Positions 1-6,276 of a stretch of 9,301 nucleotides of DNA are shown one piece after another. Every line of letters starts with the position of its first letter. The stretch's first letter is position 1. The position numbers and the translations under genes were made by a program. The notes beneath the pieces are model-generated. The model saw only the letters and a list, made by a program, of their open reading frames with translations, did no database searches and had not been told where the DNA came from. The stretch is from Dehalococcoidia bacterium (GTDB lineage Bacteria > Chloroflexota > Dehalococcoidia > Tepidiformales > Tepidiformaceae): NCBI GenBank assembly GCA_009838385.1, contig VXRS01000164.1:1-9301 (forward strand), written 5' to 3'.

Positions 1-1168
1 CCATCGCCATCGAAAGGGCCTTCGAGAGCTCCGGATACGGCGTCCACTTGGCCGCGGCCAGCTGGATCATGATCCCACCGTCGTCGATCGCCGGCCCCGT
101 CATGACGTTGACGTTCGGCTGGTCCGCCCACGCGTCGGCGTCGATCTTGGAGACCGCGCCCCAGTAGTCGGAGTCACCGGCGAGGAAGCGGGCCTGCCGC
201 GCCGCGCCGTCGGTAATGATGACGTGCTCCATCGCGTCGATGTAGGGCATGTCGACGTTGTAGCGCGTCCCCGCAATCTGCTCGGGGTGCTCGTAGTAGT
301 TCGGATTCCGCTTCAGCGTCATCCGCGTCTCCGACACGTCGTCGAACATGTACGGTCCGCTGCCCGCGTTGATGCCCGAGACCTGGCCCAGGTCCCCCGA
401 CTCCTCAGCCGCGAGCCGCTCCGGCGAGACGACCACCAGGGAGGCGGCAGCGAAGGCGCGTGTGTTCGACGCGAACGCCTTGTTCTGGTTGATTCGCAGG
501 GTAAGGTCGTCCGGCGTGTCGAACGTCGCGCCCTGGCTCTCGTCCATGAAGGAGAAGAACAGCTCGTTCACGTTCGAGCCGCGGTTGGCGCGGGAGTCCG
601 GGTACCGCCTCAGGCTGATGTACCAGTCCTCCGAGTTCACCTCGCGTCCGCCCTCCGCCTCCGGGTTGAAGCGCACGCCCTCCCGCAGGTTGAAGACCAG
701 CGTCTCCGGGTCGACCTGCTCCCAGCTCTGCGCCGCGTCGGGGTAGAACTCGTCGTTCGTGATCGAGAACGCCATGAGCTGGCTGTAGGTGGTCGACATC
801 CCCTGCGGGAACGTGATCGTGATCGAGGGGTCGAAGCCCGTCGGGTAGGCCACCAGGCTGTAGTTGAAGGTGCCTCCGTAGCGCGAGCGGTCCTCGGCGG
901 CGGCCGCCTGCTCCTCAGGCTCGTCTGCAGGTTCGGCCTCGGCGGCCTGCGAATCCTCGGCAGGCTCGTCGTCGTCGGCCGCCGCCGCCGCGGCCTGCGT
1001 GGCCGCAGCCTGTGTGGCCGCCGGAGCGGCTGCGTCGTCGTCATCATCGTCGTCGCCGCAACCCGCGAGGATCGCGGCAGAGCCGGCCGCGAGCGTCGCT
1101 CCGCCCGCCAGCACGCGCCTCCGCGAGACGCGCCTGCGCCAGTACTTGCCCCAATAGCTTTCTTTCAC
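1..1168 (-). CDS. ABC transporter family-5 (peptide/opine/nickel-type) substrate-binding lipoprotein, copy A, C-terminus cut by window edge
   Basis: This is the N-terminal 389 codons of a solute-binding lipoprotein; the rest lies beyond base 1. The frame is open throughout. The start is a GTG at 1168, with AGGAGG at 1175-1180, 6 nt away. The protein opens with MKESYWGKYW, then a twin-arginine stretch (SRRRVL) and a lipobox LAGC with the acylated Cys at residue 37. This predicts Tat export and a lipid anchor on the outer face of the membrane. Seven Asp and an Ala/Gln/Glu-rich linker follow, then the SBP_bac_5 domain from about residue 97 (YPTGFDPS, FNLREGVRF, GSGPYMFD). The family delivers peptides, opines, sugars or metals to an ABC permease; the ligand is unknown here. 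It is closely related to the complete gene at 1492-3471, with one extra codon in the linker. No permease or ATPase gene is visible; these may lie further downstream. Confidence 0.93.
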   Translation of the reverse strand, partial: MKESYWGKYWRRRVSRRRVLAGGATLAAGSAAILAGCGDDDDDDDAAAPAATQAAATQAAAAAADDDEPAEDSQAAEAEPADEPEEQAAAAEDRSRYGGTFNYSLVAYPTGFDPSITITFPQGMSTTYSQLMAFSITNDEFYPDAAQSWEQVDPETLVFNLREGVRFNPEAEGGREVNSEDWYISLRRYPDSRANRGSNVNELFFSFMDESQGATFDTPDDLTLRINQNKAFASNTRAFAAASLVVVSPERLAAEESGDLGQVSGINAGSGPYMFDDVSETRMTLKRNPNYYEHPEQIAGTRYNVDMPYIDAMEHVIITDGAARQARFLAGDSDYWGAVSKIDADAWADQPNVNVMTGPAIDDGGIMIQLAAAKWTPYPELSKALSMAM

Positions 1169-1183
1169 GTCGTTCCTCCTCTC

Positions 1184-1203
1184 GGGCTACTCCCGCGCAG
1201 CCC
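1184..1203 (-). promoter_or_regulatory. Leader hairpin just upstream of the copy A ribosome binding site
   Basis: On the minus-strand RNA, GGGCUGC pairs with GUAGCCC around the 6-nt loop GCGGGA, giving seven pairs including one G-U. The stem ends 3 nt before AGGAGG (1175-1180). The equivalent position in copy B (3487-3506) also folds, with different outer bases, so the structure has survived although the sequence changed. It could modulate translation or mRNA stability; this is inference. Confidence 0.5.
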
Positions 1204-1213
1204 GCAAGCGAAC

Positions 1214-1248
1214 CTGCATCAAATTCGAGACACATAGCCCCGATGCAG
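1214..1248. promoter_or_regulatory. Inverted repeat in copy A leader, possible operator
   Basis: CTGCATC (1214-1220) and GATGCAG (1242-1248) form a perfect 7-bp dyad with a 21-bp spacer, about 46-80 bp upstream of the GTG start. In copy B the same positions (3517-3551) keep only the 5-bp core CTGCA/TGCAG. It could be a regulator site or the base of a leader stem. The evidence is the dyad and its partial retention only. Confidence 0.35.
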
Positions 1249-1312
1249 ATTCGCCATTCTACTCACGGTGTCAATGGGAATCGCGACCTCGGCAAACGGG
1301 GGATCGGTGCCC

Positions 1313-1411
1313 CTGGCTGGCCTCCGGCATGTGGCCGAATCCCGCCATGATGGCGGGTCCACACGCTGGCTGGCTGGCGCTCACCCTGGGGCTGTATCGC
1401 TCTACGCTCTG
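1313..1411 (-). pseudogene. Decayed 3' fragment of an mscS gene, left by tandem duplication
   Basis: Read on the minus strand, this gap encodes VERYSP, then about 15 poorly matching residues, then AIMAGFGHMPEAS. The intact MscS protein ends VEGYSP, a short spacer, then PITAGFDNTPDAS and stop. At DNA level 1314-1353 matches 3616-3655 at 31 of 40 positions without gaps, and GGGGCTGTA at 1388-1396 matches 3687-3695. The mscS stop TAG has become CAG, and indels that shift the frame lie in between. There is no start or ribosome binding site, so it is not a gene. It lies in the same order and orientation relative to the binding-protein leader as the intact mscS does for copy B. Confidence 0.78.
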
Positions 1412-1427
1412 CCGCGTTCCACGCAGA

Positions 1428-1453
1428 ACGCCGCCCCCGAGCGGGGGCGGCGT
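1428..1453 (-). terminator. GC-rich hairpin after substrate-binding gene copy B, likely terminator
   Basis: A perfect 11-bp inverted repeat (ACGCCGCCCCC at 1428-1438, GGGGGCGGCGT at 1443-1453) encloses the 4-nt loop GAGC. It begins 38 bp past the TAG stop of copy B, where a terminator is expected. No U-tract follows on the minus strand, so this is either a non-canonical terminator or a 3'-end stabiliser. It lies next to the inferred duplication junction. Confidence 0.65.
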
Positions 1454-1491
1454 CGGTGGGGCCTTCTGGCCGGTGCGATGCTGGTCGGGAC

Positions 1492-3471
1492 CTAGCCCTC
1501 CAGCCAGATGTTGTGCGCCCGCCACATGCCGAACGCTGCCGTCTGGTCGCCGTCCGGCGGCGGCGCCAGGCCCTTCAGGCGCGAGCCCACCGCCACGTAC
1601 TTCGTCGTGGGCGTTGGGAGCGGCAAGGTGCAGCAGTAGCGCGAGAAGATGCGATGCTGCAGTTCCTTCAGAATCTCGGCCCGCTCGTCGTCGTCGAACG
1701 TGGCCGCCTGCCGGTCTGCATAGTCCTGCAACTCCCGCGCGTACGGGTGCGTGACCTCCAGCGCCGCGCGAACCCTCTCGCCGTCCGGACCGCCGCCGTT
1801 CTCGGCGTAGTTCGGATTGTCGGGGTTGACCCACGGGTCGGAGATGTTGACGCCCTTGTACCAGTTGCCGCCCCAGATGGCGCCGTAGCCGTCGGGCGTG
1901 TAGGCCACCAGCGCGTTCCAGTCCGGCATCGTCGCGACGGCGTTGTTGCCGGCGATGAAGAAGTGCCAGTCCTTCGTGCCCGTGGGGCCGTTCGCCGATG
2001 CGATGAACGTCGCCAGCTCGAGCGGGTTGTAGTTGACCTTGACGCCGAGGGAGTCCTCGAAGCTCTGCCCGATGAACTGCGTATTCGGGAATGCCGCGAC
2101 CCAGGCAGGGACCGTCGTATCCAGCTCGGGGAAGATTTCCGGACCGTTGTTGGCCTCCCACAGCTGGCGGGCGCCCTGCGGGTCGTACACCTGGTACTGC
2201 TTGATCTCTTCCTGGGAGAGCCCGTACTTGGGGAACGCCGTCGGGCTCACGGGAGCGCTGTAGCGCCCCTCGCCGCCCAATACGACATCGATGTAGCCGT
2301 CCCAGTCCATCGCCATCGAGAGCGCCTTCGAGAGCTCCGGATAGGGCGTCCACTTCGCCGCCGCCAGCTGGATCATGATGCTGCCGTCGTCGATCGCCGG
2401 GCCTGTCTGGATGTTGACGCTTGGCTGGCCTTCCCACTGCTCCGCGGTGATCTTGTCGACGGGGCCGTAGTAGTCGGCGTCGCCGGCAAGGAAGCGCGCC
2501 TGGGAAGCAGCGCCGTCCGTGATGATGACCGTTTCCATCTCGTCGATGTACGGCATGTCCCGGTTGAAGCGCGTTCCTGCAATGTCCTCCGGATGCTCGT
2601 AGTAGTTCGGGTTCCGCTTCATCGAGATCCGCGTCTCCGACACGTTGTCGAACATGTACGGACCCGAGCCTGCGTTGATGCCGGACACCTGGCCGAGGTC
2701 GCCAGACTCCTCGGCCGCCAGGCGCTCAGGCGAAACCACCACGAGCGAGGCTGCCGCGAACGCGCGTGTGTTCGAGGCGAAGGGCTTGTTCTGGTTGATC
2801 CGCAGCGTCAGGTCGTCCGGAGTGTCGAAGGTCGCGCCCTGGCTCTCGTCCATGAACGAGAAGAAGAGCTCGTTTACGTTCGAGCCGCGGTTGGCGCGGG
2901 AATCGGGGTACCGCCTGAGGCTGATGTACCAGTCCTCCGAGTTCACCTCGCGTCCGCCCTCCGCCTCCGGGTTGAAGCGAACGCCCTCCCGCAGGTTGAA
3001 GACCAGCGTTGTCTCATCGACCTGCTCCCAGCTCTGTGCCGCGTCCGGGTAGAACTGATCCTCGACGATCGAGTACGCCATCATCTGGCTGTAGCTCGTT
3101 GCCATGCCGAACGGGAACGTGATCGTGATCGAGGGGTCGAAGCCGGTCGGGTAGGCCGGGTAGGTGTAGTTCAGCTTGCCGCCGTAGCGCGAACGGTCCT
3201 CGACGGCCGCAGCCTGCTCTTCGGGCTCATCCGCAGCTGTGTCCTGGGCCGCGCTGTCCTCGGCCGGCTCATCGTCGTCGGCCGCTGCCGCCGCAGCCTG
3301 GGTGGCCGCCGCCTGGGTGGCCGCCGGAGCCGCTGCGTCGTCGTCATCATCGTCGTCGCCGCAACCCGCGAGGATCGCGGCAGAGCCGGCCGCGAGCGTC
3401 GCTCCGCCCGCCAGCACGCGCCTCCGCGAGACGCGCCTGCGCCAGTACTTGCCCCAATAGCTTTCCTTCAC
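1492..3471 (-). CDS. ABC transporter family-5 (peptide/opine/nickel-type) substrate-binding lipoprotein, copy B, complete
   Basis: This is a complete 659-residue extracytoplasmic solute-binding protein, a usual length for SBP_bac_5 members with a long linker. The GTG start at 3471 is supported by AGGAGG at 3478-3483 and by an identical start in copy A. Residues 11-20 hold a twin-arginine motif, 21-36 a short hydrophobic stretch, and LAGC ends at Cys37, so a Tat-exported lipoprotein is predicted. Residues 39-45 are seven Asp, and 46-95 an Ala/Gln/Asp/Glu linker. The binding domain spans about 97-655, with typical family phrases (YPTGFDPS, FNLREGVRF, AGSGPYMF, RNPNYYEHPE, KALSMAMDW). The C-terminus ends NIWLEG with a TAG stop at 1492-1494. 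The gene follows mscS by 143 bp and precedes its paralogue, copy A. The ligand is unknown. Two binding proteins could serve one transporter with different specificities, which is inference. Confidence 0.95.
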   Translation of the reverse strand: MKESYWGKYWRRRVSRRRVLAGGATLAAGSAAILAGCGDDDDDDDAAAPAATQAAATQAAAAAADDDEPAEDSAAQDTAADEPEEQAAAVEDRSRYGGKLNYTYPAYPTGFDPSITITFPFGMATSYSQMMAYSIVEDQFYPDAAQSWEQVDETTLVFNLREGVRFNPEAEGGREVNSEDWYISLRRYPDSRANRGSNVNELFFSFMDESQGATFDTPDDLTLRINQNKPFASNTRAFAAASLVVVSPERLAAEESGDLGQVSGINAGSGPYMFDNVSETRISMKRNPNYYEHPEDIAGTRFNRDMPYIDEMETVIITDGAASQARFLAGDADYYGPVDKITAEQWEGQPSVNIQTGPAIDDGSIMIQLAAAKWTPYPELSKALSMAMDWDGYIDVVLGGEGRYSAPVSPTAFPKYGLSQEEIKQYQVYDPQGARQLWEANNGPEIFPELDTTVPAWVAAFPNTQFIGQSFEDSLGVKVNYNPLELATFIASANGPTGTKDWHFFIAGNNAVATMPDWNALVAYTPDGYGAIWGGNWYKGVNISDPWVNPDNPNYAENGGGPDGERVRAALEVTHPYARELQDYADRQAATFDDDERAEILKELQHRIFSRYCCTLPLPTPTTKYVAVGSRLKGLAPPPDGDQTAAFGMWRAHNIWLEG

Positions 3472-3486
3472 GTCGTTCCTCCTTTA

Positions 3487-3506
3487 GGGCTGCTCCCGCG
3501 CAGCCT
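3487..3506 (-). promoter_or_regulatory. Leader hairpin just upstream of the copy B ribosome binding site
   Basis: On the minus-strand RNA, GGCUGC pairs with GCAGCC around the loop GCGGGA, six perfect pairs. The inverted repeat ends a few bases before AGGAGG at 3478-3483. It is the counterpart of 1184-1203. The pair that is G-U in copy A is G-C here, and the outermost G-C of copy A is lost. Confidence 0.5.
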
Positions 3507-3516
3507 TTAAGCGACC

Positions 3517-3551
3517 CTGCACCAAATTCGGGACATATGCCCGCAATGCAG
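3517..3551. promoter_or_regulatory. Inverted repeat in copy B leader, possible operator
   Basis: CTGCA (3517-3521) and TGCAG (3547-3551) are at the positions matching the 7-bp dyad of copy A, with no gap in the alignment. The intervening AT-richer segment (CAAATTCG, then GACAYAT-like bases) is also conserved between the copies and is the best place to look for a promoter. The 143-bp gap from mscS to copy B holds nothing else that I can see. Confidence 0.3.
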
Positions 3552-3614
3552 ATGCGTCATTCTACCCATGCCGTCAACGGGAGTCGCGCGCCGGAAATCG
3601 GCGAGGAGCGGCCC

Positions 3615-4835
3615 CTAGCTGGCGTCCGGGGTGTTGTCGAATCCCGCGGTAATGGGCGTGTCGATGCGCTGCCCGCGCGCGCCGTTGGGGCTGTACCCCT
3701 CCACCACTTCGCCGAGCGCCTGGCGTTCCGCCGCGGACGGGACCTCCTCCGGCTGCCCCGGAGCCGAGGCCACATGCAGCGTCTGCGTCGGGAAGGCGAA
3801 CTCGACCCCGAGGTCCTCCGCCAGCCGCATGATGTCGAGGTTGAGCACGTGCCGCGTGCGCAGCTCGTCGTTCCAGTTCGGCGCATTGATGAAGCAGTAC
3901 ACCAGCACGTCCAGCGTGGAGGCGCCGAACCCGTGGAACTCGACGATGTAGTAGTCCTTGCGCATCCCCGGATTCGCGCGGATCAACGCCCGCACGCCCT
4001 CGACGAACGCCTGTACCTGGTCCGGAGTCGTGTGGTAGTCGAGTCCCAGGGTGGTCTTGTAGCGCCGCCACTGCCGCAGCCCCATGTTGTCCACGTGCGT
4101 ATCGACGATGCGTGCGTTCGGCACCGTCACCACCGAGTTGTAGAACGTGCGCACGCGCGAGGAGCGGAAGCCCACGTGCTCGACCGTCCCTTCGATGTCG
4201 TTCATCACCACCCAGTCCCCCACCTGGAACGGCCGGTCGGCGAATATCGTGACGCCCCCGAGCAGGTTGCGGATCGTGTCCTGCGCGGCCAGCGCCACCG
4301 CCAGGCCCCCGAGCCCGAGGCCCGCCAGCAGCGAGGTCACGTTCACGCCCAGGTTGCCCAGCACGAACACCGCCCCGATCAGCACCACAACGCCCTTCAG
4401 GGCCGAGCTCACCAACGGCACGAGTTGATCGTCGAAGCGGCTCTCCGTTGCATCCGCCCGCCGCTCGAGCACGTCTGTCAGGACGTCGACGCCGCGGAAG
4501 CCCAGCACCACCAGGGCGCCGGCTCCGAACAGGCTCGCGATCTGGTTCACGACGTTCTCGACGCTCGACTCGAAGCCCAGCGTGGGAAAGCCGAGGATGA
4601 CCGTGATGGCCGCGATCAGCGCCAGCGTCGCTCGTCCCAGGCGCCCCCGCTCCTTGTCCCAGAACTCCCGGTCAGCCCCGCGGAGTCGCGCCCGCACGTA
4701 CAGCCTCAGCGCCTGCGACACCACCACGTGCACCGCTCCCGCCACCAGGATCAGGACCCCGATGCCGATGAACTGCTCGACTTCGATCCCGATGTACGTA
4801 TCCTCGAACCAGTCCGGCGTCAGAAACAGGGGCAC
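3615..4835 (-). CDS. MscS-family mechanosensitive ion channel
   Basis: This 406-residue inner-membrane protein belongs to the MscS family, which opens under membrane tension to release solutes during hypo-osmotic shock. Hydrophobic segments lie at about 22-42, 68-84, 97-115 and 145-161. The Gly/Ala-rich pore helix TM3 follows at about 167-190 (LLAGLGLGGLAVALAAQDT, then NLLGG). The beta domain has the family phrases FADRPFQVGDWV (198-209), GTVEHVGFRSSRVRT (216-230) and VPNARI (238-243). The alpha/beta C-terminal domain ends near FPTQTLHV (348-355). FDDQLVPLV at 134-142 precedes TM segment 4, as in many bacterial homologues. A tail of about 50 polar residues follows. The start is GTG at 4835 with GGAGG at 4841-4845 (minus strand). 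The stop is TAG at 3615-3617. A degenerate duplicate of the last ~30 codons survives at about 1313-1411. Its job near binding-protein genes is probably unrelated housekeeping. Confidence 0.95.
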   Translation of the reverse strand: MPLFLTPDWFEDTYIGIEVEQFIGIGVLILVAGAVHVVVSQALRLYVRARLRGADREFWDKERGRLGRATLALIAAITVILGFPTLGFESSVENVVNQIASLFGAGALVVLGFRGVDVLTDVLERRADATESRFDDQLVPLVSSALKGVVVLIGAVFVLGNLGVNVTSLLAGLGLGGLAVALAAQDTIRNLLGGVTIFADRPFQVGDWVVMNDIEGTVEHVGFRSSRVRTFYNSVVTVPNARIVDTHVDNMGLRQWRRYKTTLGLDYHTTPDQVQAFVEGVRALIRANPGMRKDYYIVEFHGFGASTLDVLVYCFINAPNWNDELRTRHVLNLDIMRLAEDLGVEFAFPTQTLHVASAPGQPEEVPSAAERQALGEVVEGYSPNGARGQRIDTPITAGFDNTPDAS

Positions 4836-4915
4836 GGCGTCCTCCGGTACGCCGTTAGCCTATCATTTGCTAAGGCGCACTAGCACATACGCAAGAAACA
4901 GCACGGAGCCCCCAG
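4836..4915. promoter_or_regulatory. Divergent promoter region between mscS and the VOC-family gene
   Basis: This 80-bp gap separates two divergently transcribed genes, so it should hold both promoters. It is AT-richer than its surroundings. TATCAT at 4861-4866 is one base from the -10 consensus for the rightward gene, without a clear -35. For mscS, TTGCGT and TAGCAA on the minus strand have a 16-bp spacing but match weakly. GGAG at 4905-4908 serves the VOC gene and GGAGG at 4841-4845 serves mscS. Confidence 0.35.
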
Positions 4916-5446
4916 ATGCCCCACCGCCCCTTCGTCCAGCTTGCCTACCACGTGCCCGACATCTTCGAGGCGGCCGAGCGCTGGGCCGCCGAGCGCGGCG
5001 CCGGGCCCTTCTACATCAACGAGCACATCCCGGTTGAGAAGGCCCTCTACCGTGGCCAGCCCGGTGAGTTCGACCACTCCTCCGCCTACGGCCAGCTCGG
5101 CTCCGTCATGCTCGAGCTCGTCCAGCAGAACAACGACGGCCCTTCCGGTATCCGCGACATGTACGCCCCCGACGAGCAGGGGCTCCACCACTGCGCCACC
5201 ATCGTCCCCGACTTCAAGGACGAACTCGCCCGCTACGAGGACCTCGGTTTCACCGTCGCCAACGAATTCTGGCTCCCCGGCGGCATGCAGTTCGCCTTCA
5301 TCGACACGGTTGCCGTCTACGGCCACATGGTCGAGGTCTACGAAGGCCAGCCTGGGCTGCTCCAGTTCTACGAGCTGATCGAGGCTGCCGCCGAGGGCTG
5401 GGACGGGTCCGACCCCATCCGCTTCGTCGCCGATATGAACCGTTAG
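4916..5446 (+). CDS. VOC-superfamily (glyoxalase/methylmalonyl-CoA epimerase-like) protein
   Basis: This 176-residue cytoplasmic protein has two beta-alpha-beta-beta-beta halves of the vicinal oxygen chelate fold. Candidate metal ligands occur at the expected places: His12 (QLAYHV), Glu67 (MLELV), His91 or His92 (GLHHCA) and Glu140 (HMVEVYE). The spacing is close to that of methylmalonyl-CoA epimerase, which has a Gln at the second site. The DLGF phrase at 109-112 and HMVEVYE at 137-143 are typical of Glyoxalase_4-type members. VOC enzymes include isomerases, lyases and ring-cleavage dioxygenases, so the reaction cannot be assigned. The ATG start has GGAG at 4905-4908, 7 nt away. The TAG stop is 4 bp from the stop of the convergent hydrolase gene. 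Proximity to a Rieske oxygenase favours a catabolic role, but the gene is not in the same operon. Confidence 0.9.
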   Translation: MPHRPFVQLAYHVPDIFEAAERWAAERGAGPFYINEHIPVEKALYRGQPGEFDHSSAYGQLGSVMLELVQQNNDGPSGIRDMYAPDEQGLHHCATIVPDFKDELARYEDLGFTVANEFWLPGGMQFAFIDTVAVYGHMVEVYEGQPGLLQFYELIEAAAEGWDGSDPIRFVADMNR

Positions 5447-5450
5447 CCGG

Positions 5451-6203
5451 TTACGGCGCCGCCCCCGGCATGATCCAGGTCGAGGGCGGAACCGCCTCGA
5501 AGCGCAGGCCTTCGCGGTCCGGCTCCAGGTTCGTGATCGTCAGCGCGAACGGCTCCAGGTAGTCCGCCTGGCCGTCCACTACGCGGAAGGGCCGGTCGTG
5601 CCCTGGGTAAATGTTCTCCGCGGCGCTCAGCCCCTTGGCCACGCTCTCCCGAGCCTGCGTGAGCGACCCGAACACGATCGGCGGCTGCCGCGACTCCAGC
5701 ACCCAGCTTGAATGCACCGCGTCTCCGGATACGAGGGCCGTCCCCGCCGCCGTCTCCGCCACCAGCCCGATGCTCCCCACCGAATGCCCCGGCAACTCGA
5801 TCACGCGCACGCCCGGCGCGATCTCGTCCCCCTCAGCCACCTCCTGAAGCTGATGCGTCTCCAGGGCGAGCCCGGTCCAGTACGGTGTCGCCCAGTCGTT
5901 CTCGTGCGGCGAGCTCGCGTAGCTGCGCTCCCGCGGATGCAGCAGCACCGGCGCCTCCGGAAACCGATCGAAGTTCTGGGCGTGGTCCCAGTGCGCGTGC
6001 GTCAGCACGACAGCGTCGATGTCCGCCTCCGTGAGCCCCCGCTGCTCCAGCGCCAGGCTCAGCTCCCGGCGCCGCCCCACGTGCGCCGGATCGACCAGGA
6101 TCAGACGCCCCTCCGATTCCACCAGCGTCACCGAGCAGAACGCGGGCCGCCCCTGGTTGGTCGAGAACGAGAAACCGTGCAGGAGAACGTCCACGGTAGC
6201 CAT
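5451..6203 (-). CDS. Metallo-beta-lactamase-fold hydrolase (N-acyl-homoserine-lactonase-like)
   Basis: This 250-residue protein has a full dinuclear metal site of the metallo-beta-lactamase fold: H69-A-H71-W-D73-H74 (THAHWDH), His140 (LPGHS), Asp161 (SGDAV) and His202 (YPGHD). It has no signal peptide, so it should act in the cytoplasm. The arrangement and length resemble the lactonase branch (AiiA/AttM type), but esterases, glyoxalase II and thioesterases share it, so the substrate is open. In a catabolic cluster, hydrolysis of a lactone intermediate would be reasonable; this is inference. I chose the ATG at 6203 because the fold begins immediately after it and an in-frame upstream extension would run into the Rieske gene. 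The start lacks a good ribosome binding site. It converges with the VOC gene and diverges from the Rieske gene. Confidence 0.92.
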   Translation of the reverse strand: MATVDVLLHGFSFSTNQGRPAFCSVTLVESEGRLILVDPAHVGRRRELSLALEQRGLTEADIDAVVLTHAHWDHAQNFDRFPEAPVLLHPRERSYASSPHENDWATPYWTGLALETHQLQEVAEGDEIAPGVRVIELPGHSVGSIGLVAETAAGTALVSGDAVHSSWVLESRQPPIVFGSLTQARESVAKGLSAAENIYPGHDRPFRVVDGQADYLEPFALTITNLEPDREGLRFEAVPPSTWIMPGAAP

Positions 6204-6276
6204 GAGCCGGAGCCTACGCCGCTGCCGCCCGCGCTGCGTACAATCGGGCGTGCGGCCCGCCGCCGCCGGAGGCCCC
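6204..6276. promoter_or_regulatory. Divergent promoter region between the MBL hydrolase and the Rieske oxygenase genes
   Basis: This 73-bp gap must hold promoters for both directions. TACAAT at 6239-6244 is one base from the -10 consensus and would start rightward transcription near 6251, giving a leader of about 26 nt that includes GGAGG (6268-6272). No good -35 lies at the proper distance, so an activator or alternative sigma factor is possible. I see no clear leftward promoter. Confidence 0.4.

Larger units (their letters stand above)
1..1411 (-). repeat. Tandem duplication, unit A (substrate-binding gene copy A, leader and mscS-tail relic)
   Basis: Bases 1 to about 1411 align with about 2307 to 3714. 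The offset is 2306 in the coding body, 2303 after a one-codon difference in the linker, and 2299-2302 in the mscS-related segment. Similarity covers the coding region, the ribosome binding site, about 110 bp of leader, and then the end of the neighbouring mscS gene. This is the mark of a tandem duplication in direct orientation. The copies have since diverged, mostly at silent positions. The left boundary is outside the window. Confidence 0.85.
1169..1491. other. 323-bp intergenic region between the two substrate-binding genes
   Basis: From right to left (minus-strand transcription order) this gap holds a short trailer after copy B, the hairpin at 1428-1453, the mscS-tail relic at about 1411-1313, a segment of about 110 bp shared with the leader of copy B (about 1283-1169), and the AGGAGG site. 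I see no independent gene. A promoter for copy A should lie in the shared leader, but I could not fix -35/-10 boxes with confidence. Confidence 0.75.
2307..3714 (-). repeat. Tandem duplication, unit B (substrate-binding gene copy B, leader and 3' end of intact mscS)
   Basis: This is the partner of the repeat at 1-1411. Only its portion matching the visible part of unit A is marked; the full unit probably extends down to about 1430, including the rest of the binding-protein gene and the hairpin after it. Here the mscS tail is part of an intact gene, so unit B keeps the ancestral junction between mscS and the binding-protein gene. Confidence 0.82.

Noticed and set aside
1032..1056. Trinucleotide-like run encoding seven Asp (and again at about 3335-3359)
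   Set aside because: It is a spacer after the lipobox Cys, common in lipoproteins of this type, and is identical in both copies; it is not a CRISPR or satellite array.
1341..1357. Palindrome CCCGCCAT-G-ATGGCGGG
   Set aside because: It lies inside the mscS relic, and the matching place in intact mscS is not palindromic, so it probably arose by drift. A one-base centre is also unsuited to an RNA hairpin.
1456..3510. 684-codon open frame on the plus strand opposite the copy B binding protein
   Set aside because: It is the complement of a well-supported lipoprotein gene, is extremely Arg/Val-rich without domain features, and similar frames appear opposite copy A. It is a product of GC-rich codon use.
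3537..4883. 448-codon open frame on the plus strand opposite mscS
   Set aside because: It is a His/Arg/Gln-rich antisense shadow of a clear membrane channel gene.
5438..5452. Small inverted repeat AACCG/CGGTT spanning the two convergent stop codons
   Set aside because: A 5-bp stem is too short to call a bidirectional terminator; in GC-rich DNA it can occur by chance.
6019..6276. Upstream extension of the Rieske gene to 6019
   Set aside because: It would overlap the MBL gene antisense and adds low-complexity Arg/Ser sequence; ATG 6277 with GGAGG fits the family length.
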